23,274 bases of DNA from Candidatus Omnitrophota bacterium (GCA_030692055.1 JAUYCY010000070.1:1-23274); one strand, 5' to 3'; positions 14,439 through 22,324 are shown, counted from the stretch's first letter. Notes: generated by a model not told the origin, from the letters alone. Made by a program: numbers and translations.

Positions 14439-15686
14439 TTTTTCTTTAAATATGTCTTCGCTTAATTCCACGCCTTTCTTCTTAAACAAAGGAAAGAAGA
14501 TAGGAATGTTTTTTGCCCTAAATGCCCCTTGCACCCTCCCCTCTTCATCAACCTTATCAATCTCATAGCGAAAAATATCTTTAAGAATTATTTCCTCTCC
14601 TTCGAGACGGTCAAGTACTTCTGTCATGTAGGTTATTTTTCTCGAGCCATCGGTAAGCTGGTCATGCTGGATAATCAAATCAACTCCAGAAGCAATTTGT
14701 TTTCTTATCGCCCATACAGGCATATATAATCCAGCATAAAGCGCTGTTGTCTCTAAACGCGTGAGCGCATCGAAAGGGCTTGATGCATGTATTACCGCAA
14801 GGCAACCACGATGGCCGCTGTTTAGGGCCTGTAAATAATCCATTGATTCAGCGCCTCGAATTTCGCCCAATATTATTCTTGTAGGGCGCATTCTTAAAGT
14901 ATTTATAAACAAATCCCTTATGGTAATTTCACCTTTTCCCTCAATGTTTGGCGGGCGCGTAAGGATTCTTACCACGTGTTCTTGGCGTAAAGTAAGCTCT
15001 AGAGTATCCTCAATAACAATAATTCTTTCCGCGGGATTAATGTAGGAAGAAAGAACCTCCAAGGTAGTAGTTTTACCGCTTCCGGTTGCACCCGAGAAAA
15101 GAATATTTACCTTTGCTTTTATACACGCGACTAAGAATTTTGCCATCCTATTGTCAATGGTGCCTAATTTTACTAAATCCTCTATCTGATTGATGCTACG
15201 TAAAAATTTTCTAATAGTGACAGTGGCACCACCAACAGACAGAGGCGGAATAATAACATTTACACGTGAGCCGTCATTCAAGGCAAAATCTACATAAGGA
15301 TAAGACTCATCCACCCGCCTGCCGGCAGGAATGAGCATTTTTTCTACGCTATGACGCAGCTGCGTCTCGTCGTCGAACTTTACATCAGTGGTCATTTTTT
15401 TTCCATCTTTTTCAATATAAACCTTATGAGGCCCATTTATCATTATTTCGGTAACGCGCGGGTCATTCATTAAAGCCTGAAGCGGCCCCCAGCCTAAAAA
15501 CTCATCGCAAAGTTCCTTGATAACTATCTCTTTAGCTGCAGAATCAATGGTGCGATTCTTTTCTTTTTCCCAAAAATCGAAGATTCTTGTTATTCTGTCT
15601 TTGACAATTTCCACAGTGAGTTTGGAATCACTACCCAAAAAACTTAATTCTTTACGCAGTTCTTTTTTAATCTCTTTTACATCCAT
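14436..15686 (-). CDS. cpaF: CpaF/TadA-type secretion ATPase
   Basis: A 416-residue hexameric ATPase of the type II/IV secretion superfamily, close to CpaF/TadA which power Flp/Tad pilus assembly. The N-terminal region has PRVTEIMINGPHKVYIEKDG; then GSRVNVIIPPLS and the Walker A GATGSGKTT (199-207). The Asp box is VIEDTLEL, Walker B and neighbours RIILGEIRGAE, and the His-box GHRGCLAVIHASS. AGGTGA precedes the ATG by 7 bases. No other pilus, prepilin or secretin gene lies nearby: the neighbours are ispG (31 bases upstream) and proS. Archaeal-type or retraction ATPases are less likely given the N-terminal match. Confidence 0.9.
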   Translation of the reverse strand: MDVKEIKKELRKELSFLGSDSKLTVEIVKDRITRIFDFWEKEKNRTIDSAAKEIVIKELCDEFLGWGPLQALMNDPRVTEIMINGPHKVYIEKDGKKMTTDVKFDDETQLRHSVEKMLIPAGRRVDESYPYVDFALNDGSRVNVIIPPLSVGGATVTIRKFLRSINQIEDLVKLGTIDNRMAKFLVACIKAKVNILFSGATGSGKTTTLEVLSSYINPAERIIVIEDTLELTLRQEHVVRILTRPPNIEGKGEITIRDLFINTLRMRPTRIILGEIRGAESMDYLQALNSGHRGCLAVIHASSPFDALTRLETTALYAGLYMPVWAIRKQIASGVDLIIQHDQLTDGSRKITYMTEVLDRLEGEEIILKDIFRYEIDKVDEEGRVQGAFRAKNIPIFFPLFKKKGVELSEDIFKEK

Positions 15687-15703
15687 ATCGCCCTCACCTC
15701 TTT

Positions 15704-15720
15704 TAATAAATCATTTATTA
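15704..15720. repeat. Short AT palindrome at the ispG stop codon
   Basis: TAATAAATGATTTATTA on the minus strand, 8-base arms, starting with the ispG TAA. Too AT-rich and without a T-run to be a convincing terminator. Confidence 0.4.
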
Positions 15721-16725
15721 TATTTTTTTCATTACTCCGGCCCAATATTTTATCCTTCCTAAAGATAACTGCTTTTTTCTGCCAAAGGCAGCGCCGATAT
15801 CTGCCTGATATGCTTCGCCAGGGCCATTAACTGCGCAGCCCATCAGTGCTATATGCAAAGGTTTTTTAATTTCGGATTTTTCTAATGCATTTTGTAATTT
15901 ATCTACAATATTTATAAGGTCAACTTCGCAGCGCGAACAAGTAGGGCAAGATATAACTTGTGGGCCAAACTTTCTTAGATTTAGCGCCTCTAAAATATAT
16001 TTCGCTACCCGTATTTCCCAAAATGAAGGCGCGGTGAGCGAAACTCTTATGACATTGCCTATACCTTGAGACAAAAGCTCACCTATCGCGATAGATGATT
16101 TAACTATACCGCATAAAAACGGCCCCGTAGCGGTTACTCCCAAATGTAAAGGATAATTAAACTCTTTAGCAAAAAGTTCGTTTGCGATTTTTGTAGATAA
16201 AGCATCTGAACCCTTTAGAGAAACCATTATATCAAAAAAGCCCTCTTTTTCGAAAATCTTTAAGTAATTTCGCGTCTTACCTAACATCTCATGCGCCAAC
16301 AACTTAGGCGATGAGAAATCTTTTTTAAAACCACCTGAATTAACGCCTATCCTTATAGAAATTTTATTTTTCTTTGCCTGGCGAACCACCTGGCGCACTT
16401 GGTCGCCTTTTGGAATATTCAAAGGATTTAATCTTATACTGTCAAAACCTTTTTCTATAGAAAGTAGTGCTAAACGGTAATTAAAATGTATATCAGCGAC
16501 TAAAGGTATTTTAATTTTTCTCTTTAAAATAATAGCTATACCTGTGGCGCGCTCATCTTTAACGGCAACTCTTATCGCCTCTACACCCTCCTTTTCTAAA
16601 AGCCGGGCCTCTTCGATAGTCTTTTCAATATCAGGAGAAGAAGTTTTAATCATCCCTTTTATCCGCACGGGATATTTTGAGCCTATCTTAAGGTTTCCTA
16701 TTTTTACCGTCCGCGTCGTATTCAT
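15718..16725 (-). CDS. ispG: 4-hydroxy-3-methylbut-2-enyl diphosphate synthase (IspG/GcpE)
   Basis: A 335-residue [4Fe-4S] enzyme of the MEP pathway that converts MEcPP to HMBPP. The TIM-barrel part has EGVEAIRVAVKDERA, LVADIHFNYRLAL and SIRLNPLNIPKG. The cluster-binding C-terminus has CPTCSRCEVDL and MGCAVNGPGEA, which together give the three Cys and one Glu ligands. The usual PVxVQSM near the N-terminus reads PVRIKGM. Downstream is cpaF at 31 bases. Upstream, nearly 300 bases separate it from rseP, filled with hairpin elements. No Shine-Dalgarno. Confidence 0.96.
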   Translation of the reverse strand: MNTTRTVKIGNLKIGSKYPVRIKGMIKTSSPDIEKTIEEARLLEKEGVEAIRVAVKDERATGIAIILKRKIKIPLVADIHFNYRLALLSIEKGFDSIRLNPLNIPKGDQVRQVVRQAKKNKISIRIGVNSGGFKKDFSSPKLLAHEMLGKTRNYLKIFEKEGFFDIMVSLKGSDALSTKIANELFAKEFNYPLHLGVTATGPFLCGIVKSSIAIGELLSQGIGNVIRVSLTAPSFWEIRVAKYILEALNLRKFGPQVISCPTCSRCEVDLINIVDKLQNALEKSEIKKPLHIALMGCAVNGPGEAYQADIGAAFGRKKQLSLGRIKYWAGVMKKI

Positions 16726-16749
16726 ATATTAGGTTATCGGTGCTCAATG

Positions 16750-16942
16750 TACGGTTTTCGGTTAAATAATATGTTAATCATAAACCAGTCTCCGCGGCAA
16801 GCCGCGGAGTATGTTCTATACTAATACTATCACTGGTTCATTCATTGCCTTGGAATGAGGTCAACTACGTTTACGATTTCGGCTTCATCCCCGTGGCAAG
16901 CCACGGGGTAAACGCCTGAGAGAGAATAAACCGACAACCGTA
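16750..16942. repeat. Composite hairpin element (193 bp) with terminal inverted repeats
   Basis: Fills most of the gene-free stretch between ispG and rseP. Terminal inverted repeats TACGGTTTTCGGTT (16750-16763) and AACCGACAACCGTA (16929-16942) differ at one base. Inside are two perfect hairpins with a GGCAAGCC core: 16790-16809 and 16889-16908, each within a wider outer stem (AACCAGT...ACTGGTT; CGTTTAC...GTAAACG). No coding capacity, so if mobile it would be MITE-like. Confidence 0.65.
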
Positions 16943-16981
16943 TCTCTATCTTCTTGTTAACGCTATTACACTCTTTGTGCT

Positions 16982-17012
16982 TTCCGCCAGAGGCGGATCC
17001 GCCTTAGGCGGA
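16982..17012. repeat. GC-rich double palindrome after rseP
   Basis: TTCCGCCAGAGGCGG then ATCCGCCTTAGGCGGA: overlapping palindromes that start 12 bases past the rseP stop. The first half matches 3605-3626. No T-run follows. Confidence 0.7.
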
Positions 17013-17023
17013 AGCGCTATGCG

Positions 17024-18088
17024 TTATTTCCCCCATATCTTTGAGCCAAATTTTAAAACGTCATTATAAAAGACGAAAAGGACAAGAACGATTATGATAA
17101 CGTAGCCTAAACGCGTAAGGCGCTCTTCCGACTCGTCGCTAATTGGTCTCTTCCTAATTTTTTCAAGGAGAAAAATAAAAATATGCCCGCCATCAAAAAG
17201 CGGCAAAGGAACTAGATTTATGATAGCTAAACTTACGTTTAAAACCGCCATAAGATGTAAAATAGCAACAATCCCAACCTTCATCGCCTCAGAAGTAATA
17301 TAATAAATCCCAAGTGGCCCAGCTACTGCTTCTTTTACAGGCAAAACACCTAAAATCATCAAAATAAAGCCCTGTATAATCATAAAGGTAAGACTAAAGA
17401 GTTCATCAATCGCCTTTAAAAAACCCCTAAAAAATCCATACTTTACAATCTTAACACTAAACGATGGCTCTATGCCAATTACTGATACCATCTTTTTCCT
17501 GCCAAACTCGTCACCTAACTCAGTATTTGTTAAAGGGACACTTAAAAGGATAATTTTTCCGTTTCTTTCTATTCTAAGGCTGACTTTTTCCTTACTTTTA
17601 CGTATCAATTTGGTCATGTCTGTCCAGTACTCGACGTTTTTATCATTAACCGATAAAATCCTATCGTTTTCCTGAACTCCCGCAACCTCGGCGGGATAAC
17701 CATCTTTAAGCTTGCCTACTACCGGCTCAGCATAAGGAAAACCTATAACGGCAATACACCAGAATAGTACAAAAGCAAAAATATAGTTGAATAACGGCCC
17801 GGCAAAAACAATTTTTATTTTTGTTTTTACCGGCTTTGCAAGAAATTCATAACCTAGGCCGTGAAAATCAGGGCGTGAATCGCCGGCCATTTTCACATAT
17901 CCGCCTAAGGGGAAAAGACAAATGAGAAAATCTGTTTCTTTGCCTTTTCTCTTAAATAAAATAGGGCCGAAACCGATCGAAAAACGTTCTACTTTTACGC
18001 CAGAGCGTCTTGCTACGATAAAATGCCCAAACTCATGTACAATTATCAAAATACTCAAAATGATAACGAAAGTCAAAAAGTTTAGCAT
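17024..18088 (-). CDS. rseP: Site-2 intramembrane metalloprotease RseP/RasP
   Basis: A 354-residue M50 protease. The zinc motif HEFGH (18-22) lies in the first membrane helix. A single PDZ domain (about 115-195) has VGKLKDGYPAEVAGVQENDRILSVN. The second metal motif reads NLVPLPLFDGGH in the penultimate helix. It cleaves anti-sigma factors and signal-peptide remnants in the inner membrane. E. coli RseP has two PDZ domains; one is common elsewhere. dxr-rseP-ispG order is conserved across many bacteria. A GATTACACAGAT repeat lies directly upstream and no Shine-Dalgarno is visible. Confidence 0.96.
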   Translation of the reverse strand: MLNFLTFVIILSILIIVHEFGHFIVARRSGVKVERFSIGFGPILFKRKGKETDFLICLFPLGGYVKMAGDSRPDFHGLGYEFLAKPVKTKIKIVFAGPLFNYIFAFVLFWCIAVIGFPYAEPVVGKLKDGYPAEVAGVQENDRILSVNDKNVEYWTDMTKLIRKSKEKVSLRIERNGKIILLSVPLTNTELGDEFGRKKMVSVIGIEPSFSVKIVKYGFFRGFLKAIDELFSLTFMIIQGFILMILGVLPVKEAVAGPLGIYYITSEAMKVGIVAILHLMAVLNVSLAIINLVPLPLFDGGHIFIFLLEKIRKRPISDESEERLTRLGYVIIIVLVLFVFYNDVLKFGSKIWGK

Positions 18089-18102
18089 AGTTTTTTAAAA
18101 AC

Positions 18103-18182
18103 CGATTACACAGATTTTAAAAATGATTACACAGATTTTTCATATTTTAATCAGTGTAATCTATACTTAATCGGTGTAATCA
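18103..18182. repeat. GATTACACAGAT-type inverted repeat between dxr and rseP
   Basis: Two CGATTACACAGATTTT-like units are opposed by AATCAGTGTAATC and AATCGGTGTAATC. Same family as 4832-4914. Confidence 0.85.
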
Positions 18183-18192
18183 TATTTATTTT

Positions 18193-19338
18193 CTAACTAA
18201 TTAATTTATCTAAATAATTTATTGTTTTTTCCCTGCCCCAGTTATCCCAGTAAAAAATATCCTCAACATTTTTTAATCTGCGTGAAGGATAATGCTCAAA
18301 TAAATGCTGCATAACTCTATGGATATCTGTAAATTTAATCTTTGCTTTCAAAAAATATTCTATAGCTATCTCGTCGCAGGCGTTTAAAATTGCAAGTGAA
18401 TTATCTTTTCTTTTAGCTGCCTCTATGACCAGCTCAAAAAGCGCAAAATTTCCCTTTTTAAGCGGCTCAAATGATAGTGAAAAAAATTTATTAAAATTTA
18501 CACCTTCAAATATTTGACGCCGCTTGGGATAATACAACGCGAACGCAATCGGTATCCTCATATCTGTCGGATAAAGACAAGCAAATATATTTTTATCCGG
18601 ACATTGCACCAAAGCATGAATTAAAGCTTGGCGATGCACCACCACATCTATATTATCATAGGGCAATTCAAAAAAATAATGCGTTTCCACTACCTCAAAG
18701 GCTTTATTAACTAATGTGGCGCTATCAACGGTAATACGTTTACCCATTCTCCAGGTTGGGTGAGACAACACTGCCTTTGCATTAACTTTCGCTAAATCTT
18801 TTTTTTTATAATCTATCAGGGAGCCGCCTGAGGCTGTTAAATAAACCCGCTCAAAGGCATTGCCTTGTTCGAAAAGCTGAAAAAGAGCGTTTATTTCACT
18901 GTCAACAGGGATAATTTCTGTGCCCATCTTTTTTGCCTGGCTAAAGACGAAATTACCTGCTGTTACTACGGATTCCTTATTAGCCAAAGCGATTCTTTTG
19001 GCATACTGCATATTTACCAATAGAGGCCTAAGACAAGAAATTCCCGAAATAGCCATAACTGAAATATCACAAGCTATAGAGGAAAAATCTTTTAGCCCTT
19101 TTGTGCCTTTAAAAAGTGTTATTTTCTTGTCAATGATTTTTTCTAAAATTTCTGCCCTTTTTTCATCGCTAATACAAACATAGGAAGGGCGAAATTCTTT
19201 TATTTGAGAAATAAGCACGCCTAAATCGCTATTCGCGCAAAGTCCCAAAACTTTAAATTTTTCTGTCTCTCTCCTTATAACGTCGAGGGCATTTCTTCCG
19301 ATAGAACCAGTTGAGCCAAAAATCATTATCTTCTTCAT
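18193..19338 (-). CDS. dxr: 1-deoxy-D-xylulose 5-phosphate reductoisomerase
   Basis: About 381 residues; the committed MEP-pathway step giving MEP from DXP with NADPH. Conserved: GSTGSIG at the N-terminus, ALANKESVVTAG, PVDSEINALFQLFEQG (the Ser-Glu pair binding metal and substrate; most homologs have DSEHxAxFQ), SHPTWRMGKRITVDSATLVNKAFEV, and DMRIPIAFAL. An in-frame GTG at 19359 would start in palindrome and repeat DNA, so the ATG at 19338 (MKKIMIFGSTG) is used. The start codon sits in one arm of a perfect 9-bp hairpin. Confidence 0.96.
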   Translation of the reverse strand: MKKIMIFGSTGSIGRNALDVIRRETEKFKVLGLCANSDLGVLISQIKEFRPSYVCISDEKRAEILEKIIDKKITLFKGTKGLKDFSSIACDISVMAISGISCLRPLLVNMQYAKRIALANKESVVTAGNFVFSQAKKMGTEIIPVDSEINALFQLFEQGNAFERVYLTASGGSLIDYKKKDLAKVNAKAVLSHPTWRMGKRITVDSATLVNKAFEVVETHYFFELPYDNIDVVVHRQALIHALVQCPDKNIFACLYPTDMRIPIAFALYYPKRRQIFEGVNFNKFFSLSFEPLKKGNFALFELVIEAAKRKDNSLAILNACDEIAIEYFLKAKIKFTDIHRVMQHLFEHYPSRRLKNVEDIFYWDNWGREKTINYLDKLIS

Positions 19339-19356
19339 TTTGTTTACAACAAAATG
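19336..19356 (-). promoter_or_regulatory. Hairpin covering the dxr start codon
   Basis: CATTTTGTT (minus strand) and AACAAAATG are perfect 9-base arms around a 3-base loop, with the dxr ATG at the end of the downstream arm. It could limit translation initiation; AT content makes it weak. Chance palindrome is possible. Confidence 0.35.
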
Positions 19357-19448
19357 CACAGATGGTCACAGATTTAAAAACACAGATGAGCACAGATATT
19401 TATCTGTGACAATCTGCGGTCTAAATCTTGCGATTATCTGTGGTTTCA
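19356..19448. repeat. ACAGAT-type inverted repeat between cdsA and dxr
   Basis: GCACAGATGGTCACAGAT and CACAGATGAGCACAGATA face TATCTGTGACAATCTG and ATTATCTGTGG. The cdsA stop TGA opens it on the minus strand (TGAAACCACAGATAATC). Confidence 0.85.
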
Positions 19449-20255
19449 TTGAATTTGCAGCACGTCGCGCATCATTGTAATATAGAGATAAAAGGTGGGG
19501 GCGGTAAAAATAATGCTATCAATAACATCAAGGACTCCGCCCATTCCGGGGAAAATTTTTCCCGAATCTTTTACCTGACAATCTCTTTTTAAAAGAGATT
19601 CAAAAAGGTCGCCTAATTGAGAAATGATAGCCAATATTATTATCAAAAAGAACTTCTCCCAAAAATCTAGCGTTGTTACAAAGAATGAAAAAATAAGCCC
19701 TACCGCTAAACTAGTAAAGAATCCGCCCATCGCGCCTTCCAATGATTTTTTTGGGCTCACACGCGTAAGTAAGGGGGTCCTACCAAAACTCCTGCCCCAC
19801 AGATACGCCCCTATATCCGATGACTTAGTAACCACTACTAAGAATGCTACTAGTATCGCGCCTTCGCTAAGCTGTCTTATACGTATAAGAAAGCTAAAGC
19901 ACCATGAAATATAAATTATGCCAAATACCGTCGCTGAAAGCGAAAGTATGACCTGATGCGTTTCTTTCCTCGTAAGTTCAAGAATAAATAATATAAAAAG
20001 GCCTATAACCACGAATAAAAACTGCCATCCTTCGCCAATAGAAAAACGAAAATATATGGTTATTGGTATTAAAAGCCCCACTACAATCCCAAAAAACTTA
20101 AAAAGGCGTACTCCTTTCTTTTCAACCATATAGAAAAACTCATAAAGCCCGCCTAAAATGAATAAAGTCGCAATGATACCGCATACAGGCTCATACATCG
20201 ATGCCAAAAAAATAACCATACCCAAAATAAGAGAGCTAAATATACGATTAGCCAT
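19446..20255 (-). CDS. cdsA: Phosphatidate cytidylyltransferase
   Basis: A 269-residue polytopic membrane enzyme, about seven to eight hydrophobic helices, that makes CDP-diacylglycerol from CTP and phosphatidate. The family signature is present near residues 215-250: SLLKRDCQVKDSGKIFPG, then MGGVLDVIDS. The usual PGHGG...DRxDS here reads PGMGG...DVIDS, a variant I recall from chlamydial and related sequences. SPKKSLEGAMGG is the other conserved motif. The start overlaps the end of uppS by 8 bases, so the two are coupled: lipid carrier and phospholipid precursor synthesis together. Confidence 0.95.
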   Translation of the reverse strand: MANRIFSSLILGMVIFLASMYEPVCGIIATLFILGGLYEFFYMVEKKGVRLFKFFGIVVGLLIPITIYFRFSIGEGWQFLFVVIGLFILFILELTRKETHQVILSLSATVFGIIYISWCFSFLIRIRQLSEGAILVAFLVVVTKSSDIGAYLWGRSFGRTPLLTRVSPKKSLEGAMGGFFTSLAVGLIFSFFVTTLDFWEKFFLIIILAIISQLGDLFESLLKRDCQVKDSGKIFPGMGGVLDVIDSIIFTAPTFYLYITMMRDVLQIQ

Positions 20256-20952
20256 GAATTTTACCGAACCTTCTTTCTCTTTTGGAATATATTTCTATTG
20301 CTTTTTTTAACTCATCTTCATTAAAGTCCGGCCAACAAATTTGTGGAAAATAAAACTCAGTATAAGCCAAATTCCAAAGTAAAAAGTTGCTTATTCTTTC
20401 TTCTCCCGATGTTCTGATAAGTAATTCAGGATCTGGCTGGCCTGCCAAAGAAAGGTAGCCCCCGAAAACGTCTTCAGTAATCTGCTCTTGGGAAATTTTG
20501 TTATCCTTATAATTCGTAGCAATTATTTTAGCTGCCTGCATAATATCCCACCTGCCGCCGTAATCTAAAGCAACGTTAAAGGTAAAGCTACAGTTTCGTT
20601 CAGTCAACCGTTCTAAGTCTTCGATATGGGGAATAATATTTTTATCTATACGATCGCGGCGGCCGATAACTTTAAATCTTATATTTTCACGCATTAATTC
20701 GTCCCTATAGGTATGTAAAAAATCTTTTAAATAGGAAAATAACAGTTCTATCTCGCTTTTGGGCCGATCCCAATTTTCGGTAGAAAAAGCAAAAATAGTA
20801 AGTGCTTCTACTCCCAAATCTTTGGCTGCCGTTACTACTTCTTTTACCCGCTTTGAACCTTCGCGATGCCCTGCTATACGAGGCAACCCTTTTGCCTTAG
20901 CCCATCTACCATTTCCATCCATAATGATTGCAATATGACGCGGAATATGCAT
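20248..20952 (-). CDS. uppS: Undecaprenyl diphosphate synthase
   Basis: A 234-residue cis-prenyltransferase that elongates FPP to C55-PP, the carrier for cell wall synthesis. The P-loop-like IMDGNGRWA carries catalytic Asp12. GHREGSKRV, FAFSTENWDRP and the C-terminal LLIRTSGEERISNFLLWN plus TEFYF are all conserved. Length is standard. It starts MHIPRHIAIIMDG, the family start, but no Shine-Dalgarno is seen. It is the first gene after the terminator at 21184-21211, and the 230 bases between hold a composite hairpin element. Confidence 0.97.
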   Translation of the reverse strand: MHIPRHIAIIMDGNGRWAKAKGLPRIAGHREGSKRVKEVVTAAKDLGVEALTIFAFSTENWDRPKSEIELLFSYLKDFLHTYRDELMRENIRFKVIGRRDRIDKNIIPHIEDLERLTERNCSFTFNVALDYGGRWDIMQAAKIIATNYKDNKISQEQITEDVFGGYLSLAGQPDPELLIRTSGEERISNFLLWNLAYTEFYFPQICWPDFNEDELKKAIEIYSKRERRFGKIHG

Positions 20953-20974
20953 ATTTTAAACATCGCACATCGTA

Positions 20975-21158
20975 AGTACCATGCACAGGTGGTCGATAAT
21001 GAAGAGCCTTCCATAGCTCCTCGGGCTAAAGCCCGAGGTTTCAGCATGGCTAATACTGAGCGGCGCACCATATAATCCGCGGCATGAATGCCGCGGATTT
21101 AGCGCCGTGAATATATAAATTAATTCCTTTTAAGCCCTGATGCCTGTTACGTGGTACT
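20975..21158. repeat. Composite hairpin element (184 bp) upstream of uppS
   Basis: Ends are imperfect inverted repeats: AGTACCATGCACAGG (20975-20989) against CCTGTTACGTGGTACT (21143-21158). Inside: hairpin CTCGGGCTAAAGCCCGAG (21020-21037) and a nested structure with outer stem CGGCGC/GCGCCG (21061-21066, 21102-21107) and inner stem AATCCGCGGCAT/ATGCCGCGGATT. Same layout as 16750-16942; part also matches 11242-11331 inverted. Short reading frames here look spurious. Confidence 0.65.
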
Positions 21159-21183
21159 GAACTTTCATGCCATTCTTTCTACT

Positions 21184-21211
21184 AAAAAAGAAGGGGGCTT
21201 TTTGCCCCCTT
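21184..21211 (-). terminator. Rho-independent terminator after the coiled-coil gene
   Basis: On the minus strand AAGGGGGC, a five-base loop, GCCCCCTT, then CTTTTTT. Eight perfect pairs with five G-C in a row and a T-tract. The opposite strand also has a short T-run (AAAAGG side), so it may work weakly both ways, though no plus-strand gene is present. Confidence 0.9.
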
Positions 21212-21240
21212 TTAAAAAAGAAACCGGTTTTGCTGCCTCC

Positions 21241-21579
21241 CTACTTTTTCTCTTTTATATCTTGTTTCATCAATTCATCTTTCAAGTTTTCCTCTAGCTT
21301 TTCTTTGAGTTTATCTAATTTAGTGTATTCGGTGTTAAGTTCATTTAGCTTAACCTTTACCTTTTCGAACTCTTCGCCTAAACCTTTCTTCTCGTCATTT
21401 AATGAGACATTTTGCTTTTCCAAATCACTAATTTTTTCTGCTAATTTCACGTTTTCTAGCTGTAACTTCTTTTCAGAACCGGACAAAGAATTCATTTTCA
21501 TTAAAAAAGAAACACTCACAATAACCAAAACCACAATGAAACCAAACAGAAGACTTAGCATCAACGGTCTATCTTTCAT
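21241..21579 (-). CDS. Small membrane-anchored coiled-coil protein
   Basis: A 112-residue protein. Residues 7-27 form one hydrophobic helix (LMLSLLFGFIVVLVIVSVSFL); the rest is a Lys/Glu/Leu-rich heptad-like coiled coil that runs to the C-terminus with no other domain. Topology is likely N-in, with the coil in the periplasm. The ATG overlaps the stop of the OmpA-lipoprotein gene (ATGA), so the two are translated together and probably cooperate in the envelope. I recognise no named family. The terminator at 21184-21211 ends this two-gene unit. Confidence 0.8.
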   Translation of the reverse strand: MKDRPLMLSLLFGFIVVLVIVSVSFLMKMNSLSGSEKKLQLENVKLAEKISDLEKQNVSLNDEKKGLGEEFEKVKVKLNELNTEYTKLDKLKEKLEENLKDELMKQDIKEKK

Positions 21580-22229
21580 TTAAGTTCCTCCTCTTTATAA
21601 GATTCTCCTTGTGACTCTTTCGCAAGAGCGCTCTTCTCTATTTTTTTAACAGTCTTAGGCCGAATTACTATTTCTACTCTTCTGTTAAGCTGTTTGCCTT
21701 CCCGTGTATCATTAGAAGCTACCGGCTGATATTGACCATAACCACTCGCGGAAAGCCTCTCGGCGTCAACGCCTTTACTTTCCAGATACTCAAGAACACT
21801 GAGAGCTCGCTGGGCCGACAACTCCCAGTTTGACCTCCACTTTGAATGTTTTATCGGCTCATTGTCGGTATGCCCTTCAATATTTATATTGTTTTCGGGA
21901 ACATTTTCTACCAATATCTTTGCTACCTTATCCAATGTTGGCAAACTCTCGGGCTTAAGCTTCGCCTTACCTGAATCAAAAAGAACTTCGGAGACAACGG
22001 TAATTACCAAACCTTTTTCCTGCATTGCTAGGCTTATCTGCTTATCTTGTATTTCTTTGGCTAAACTCTCTTCTAAAAGACCCCTAGTATTTCTTAAGGC
22101 TTCCAATTCCTTCTCTAGCGACTGTATCCTTTCGATATCAGAACGCCTTCCTGACTGAAAAATAACTGAGCAACCACTAATAAGAATAAGGGAAGAAACT
22201 AACAAAAGTGTAAAAGTTACCTTTCTCAT
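21576..22229 (-). CDS. OmpA/MotB-domain outer-membrane lipoprotein
   Basis: A 217-residue lipoprotein. The signal peptide ends in a lipobox LISGC with Cys20 as the lipidated residue. A short coiled coil (about 28-62) leads to a C-terminal OmpA_C domain: VLFDSGKAKLKP, INIEGHTDNEPI, LSAQRALSVLEYL, RLSASGYGQYQP and NRRVEIVI. The Asp of HTDN and the Arg of NRR are the peptidoglycan-binding pair. NEPI and the coil before it resemble MotB-like as well as Pal-like members. The ATG at 22229 is preferred over that at 22235 because GGAGG (complement of 22238-22242) is 8 bases from it and only 2 from the other. It tethers outer membrane to cell wall. Confidence 0.9.
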   Translation of the reverse strand: MRKVTFTLLLVSSLILISGCSVIFQSGRRSDIERIQSLEKELEALRNTRGLLEESLAKEIQDKQISLAMQEKGLVITVVSEVLFDSGKAKLKPESLPTLDKVAKILVENVPENNINIEGHTDNEPIKHSKWRSNWELSAQRALSVLEYLESKGVDAERLSASGYGQYQPVASNDTREGKQLNRRVEIVIRPKTVKKIEKSALAKESQGESYKEEELK

Positions 22230-22259
22230 AACCATCTCCTCCTTAAATTAAAATAATTA

Positions 22260-22317
22260 CAGTGATTATAAGCAGATTGCGTGAATCTTTAACAACTCCC
22301 AATCTACATAATCAGTG
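22260..22317 (-). promoter_or_regulatory. 5' leader stem-loop of the OmpA-lipoprotein mRNA
   Basis: CACTGATTAT pairs with ATAATCACTG with one mismatch, and inside it AGATTG pairs with CAATCT. The stem begins at about the predicted transcription start, so the mRNA would open with a hairpin. It could stabilise the message. The words resemble degenerate GATTACACTGATT repeat units. Confidence 0.45.
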
Positions 22318-22324
22318 TTTTACT

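Noticed and set aside
20874..21075. Open frames on both strands over the region upstream of uppS
   Set aside because: They run over hairpin DNA and the uppS start in other frames and have no recognisable protein features.
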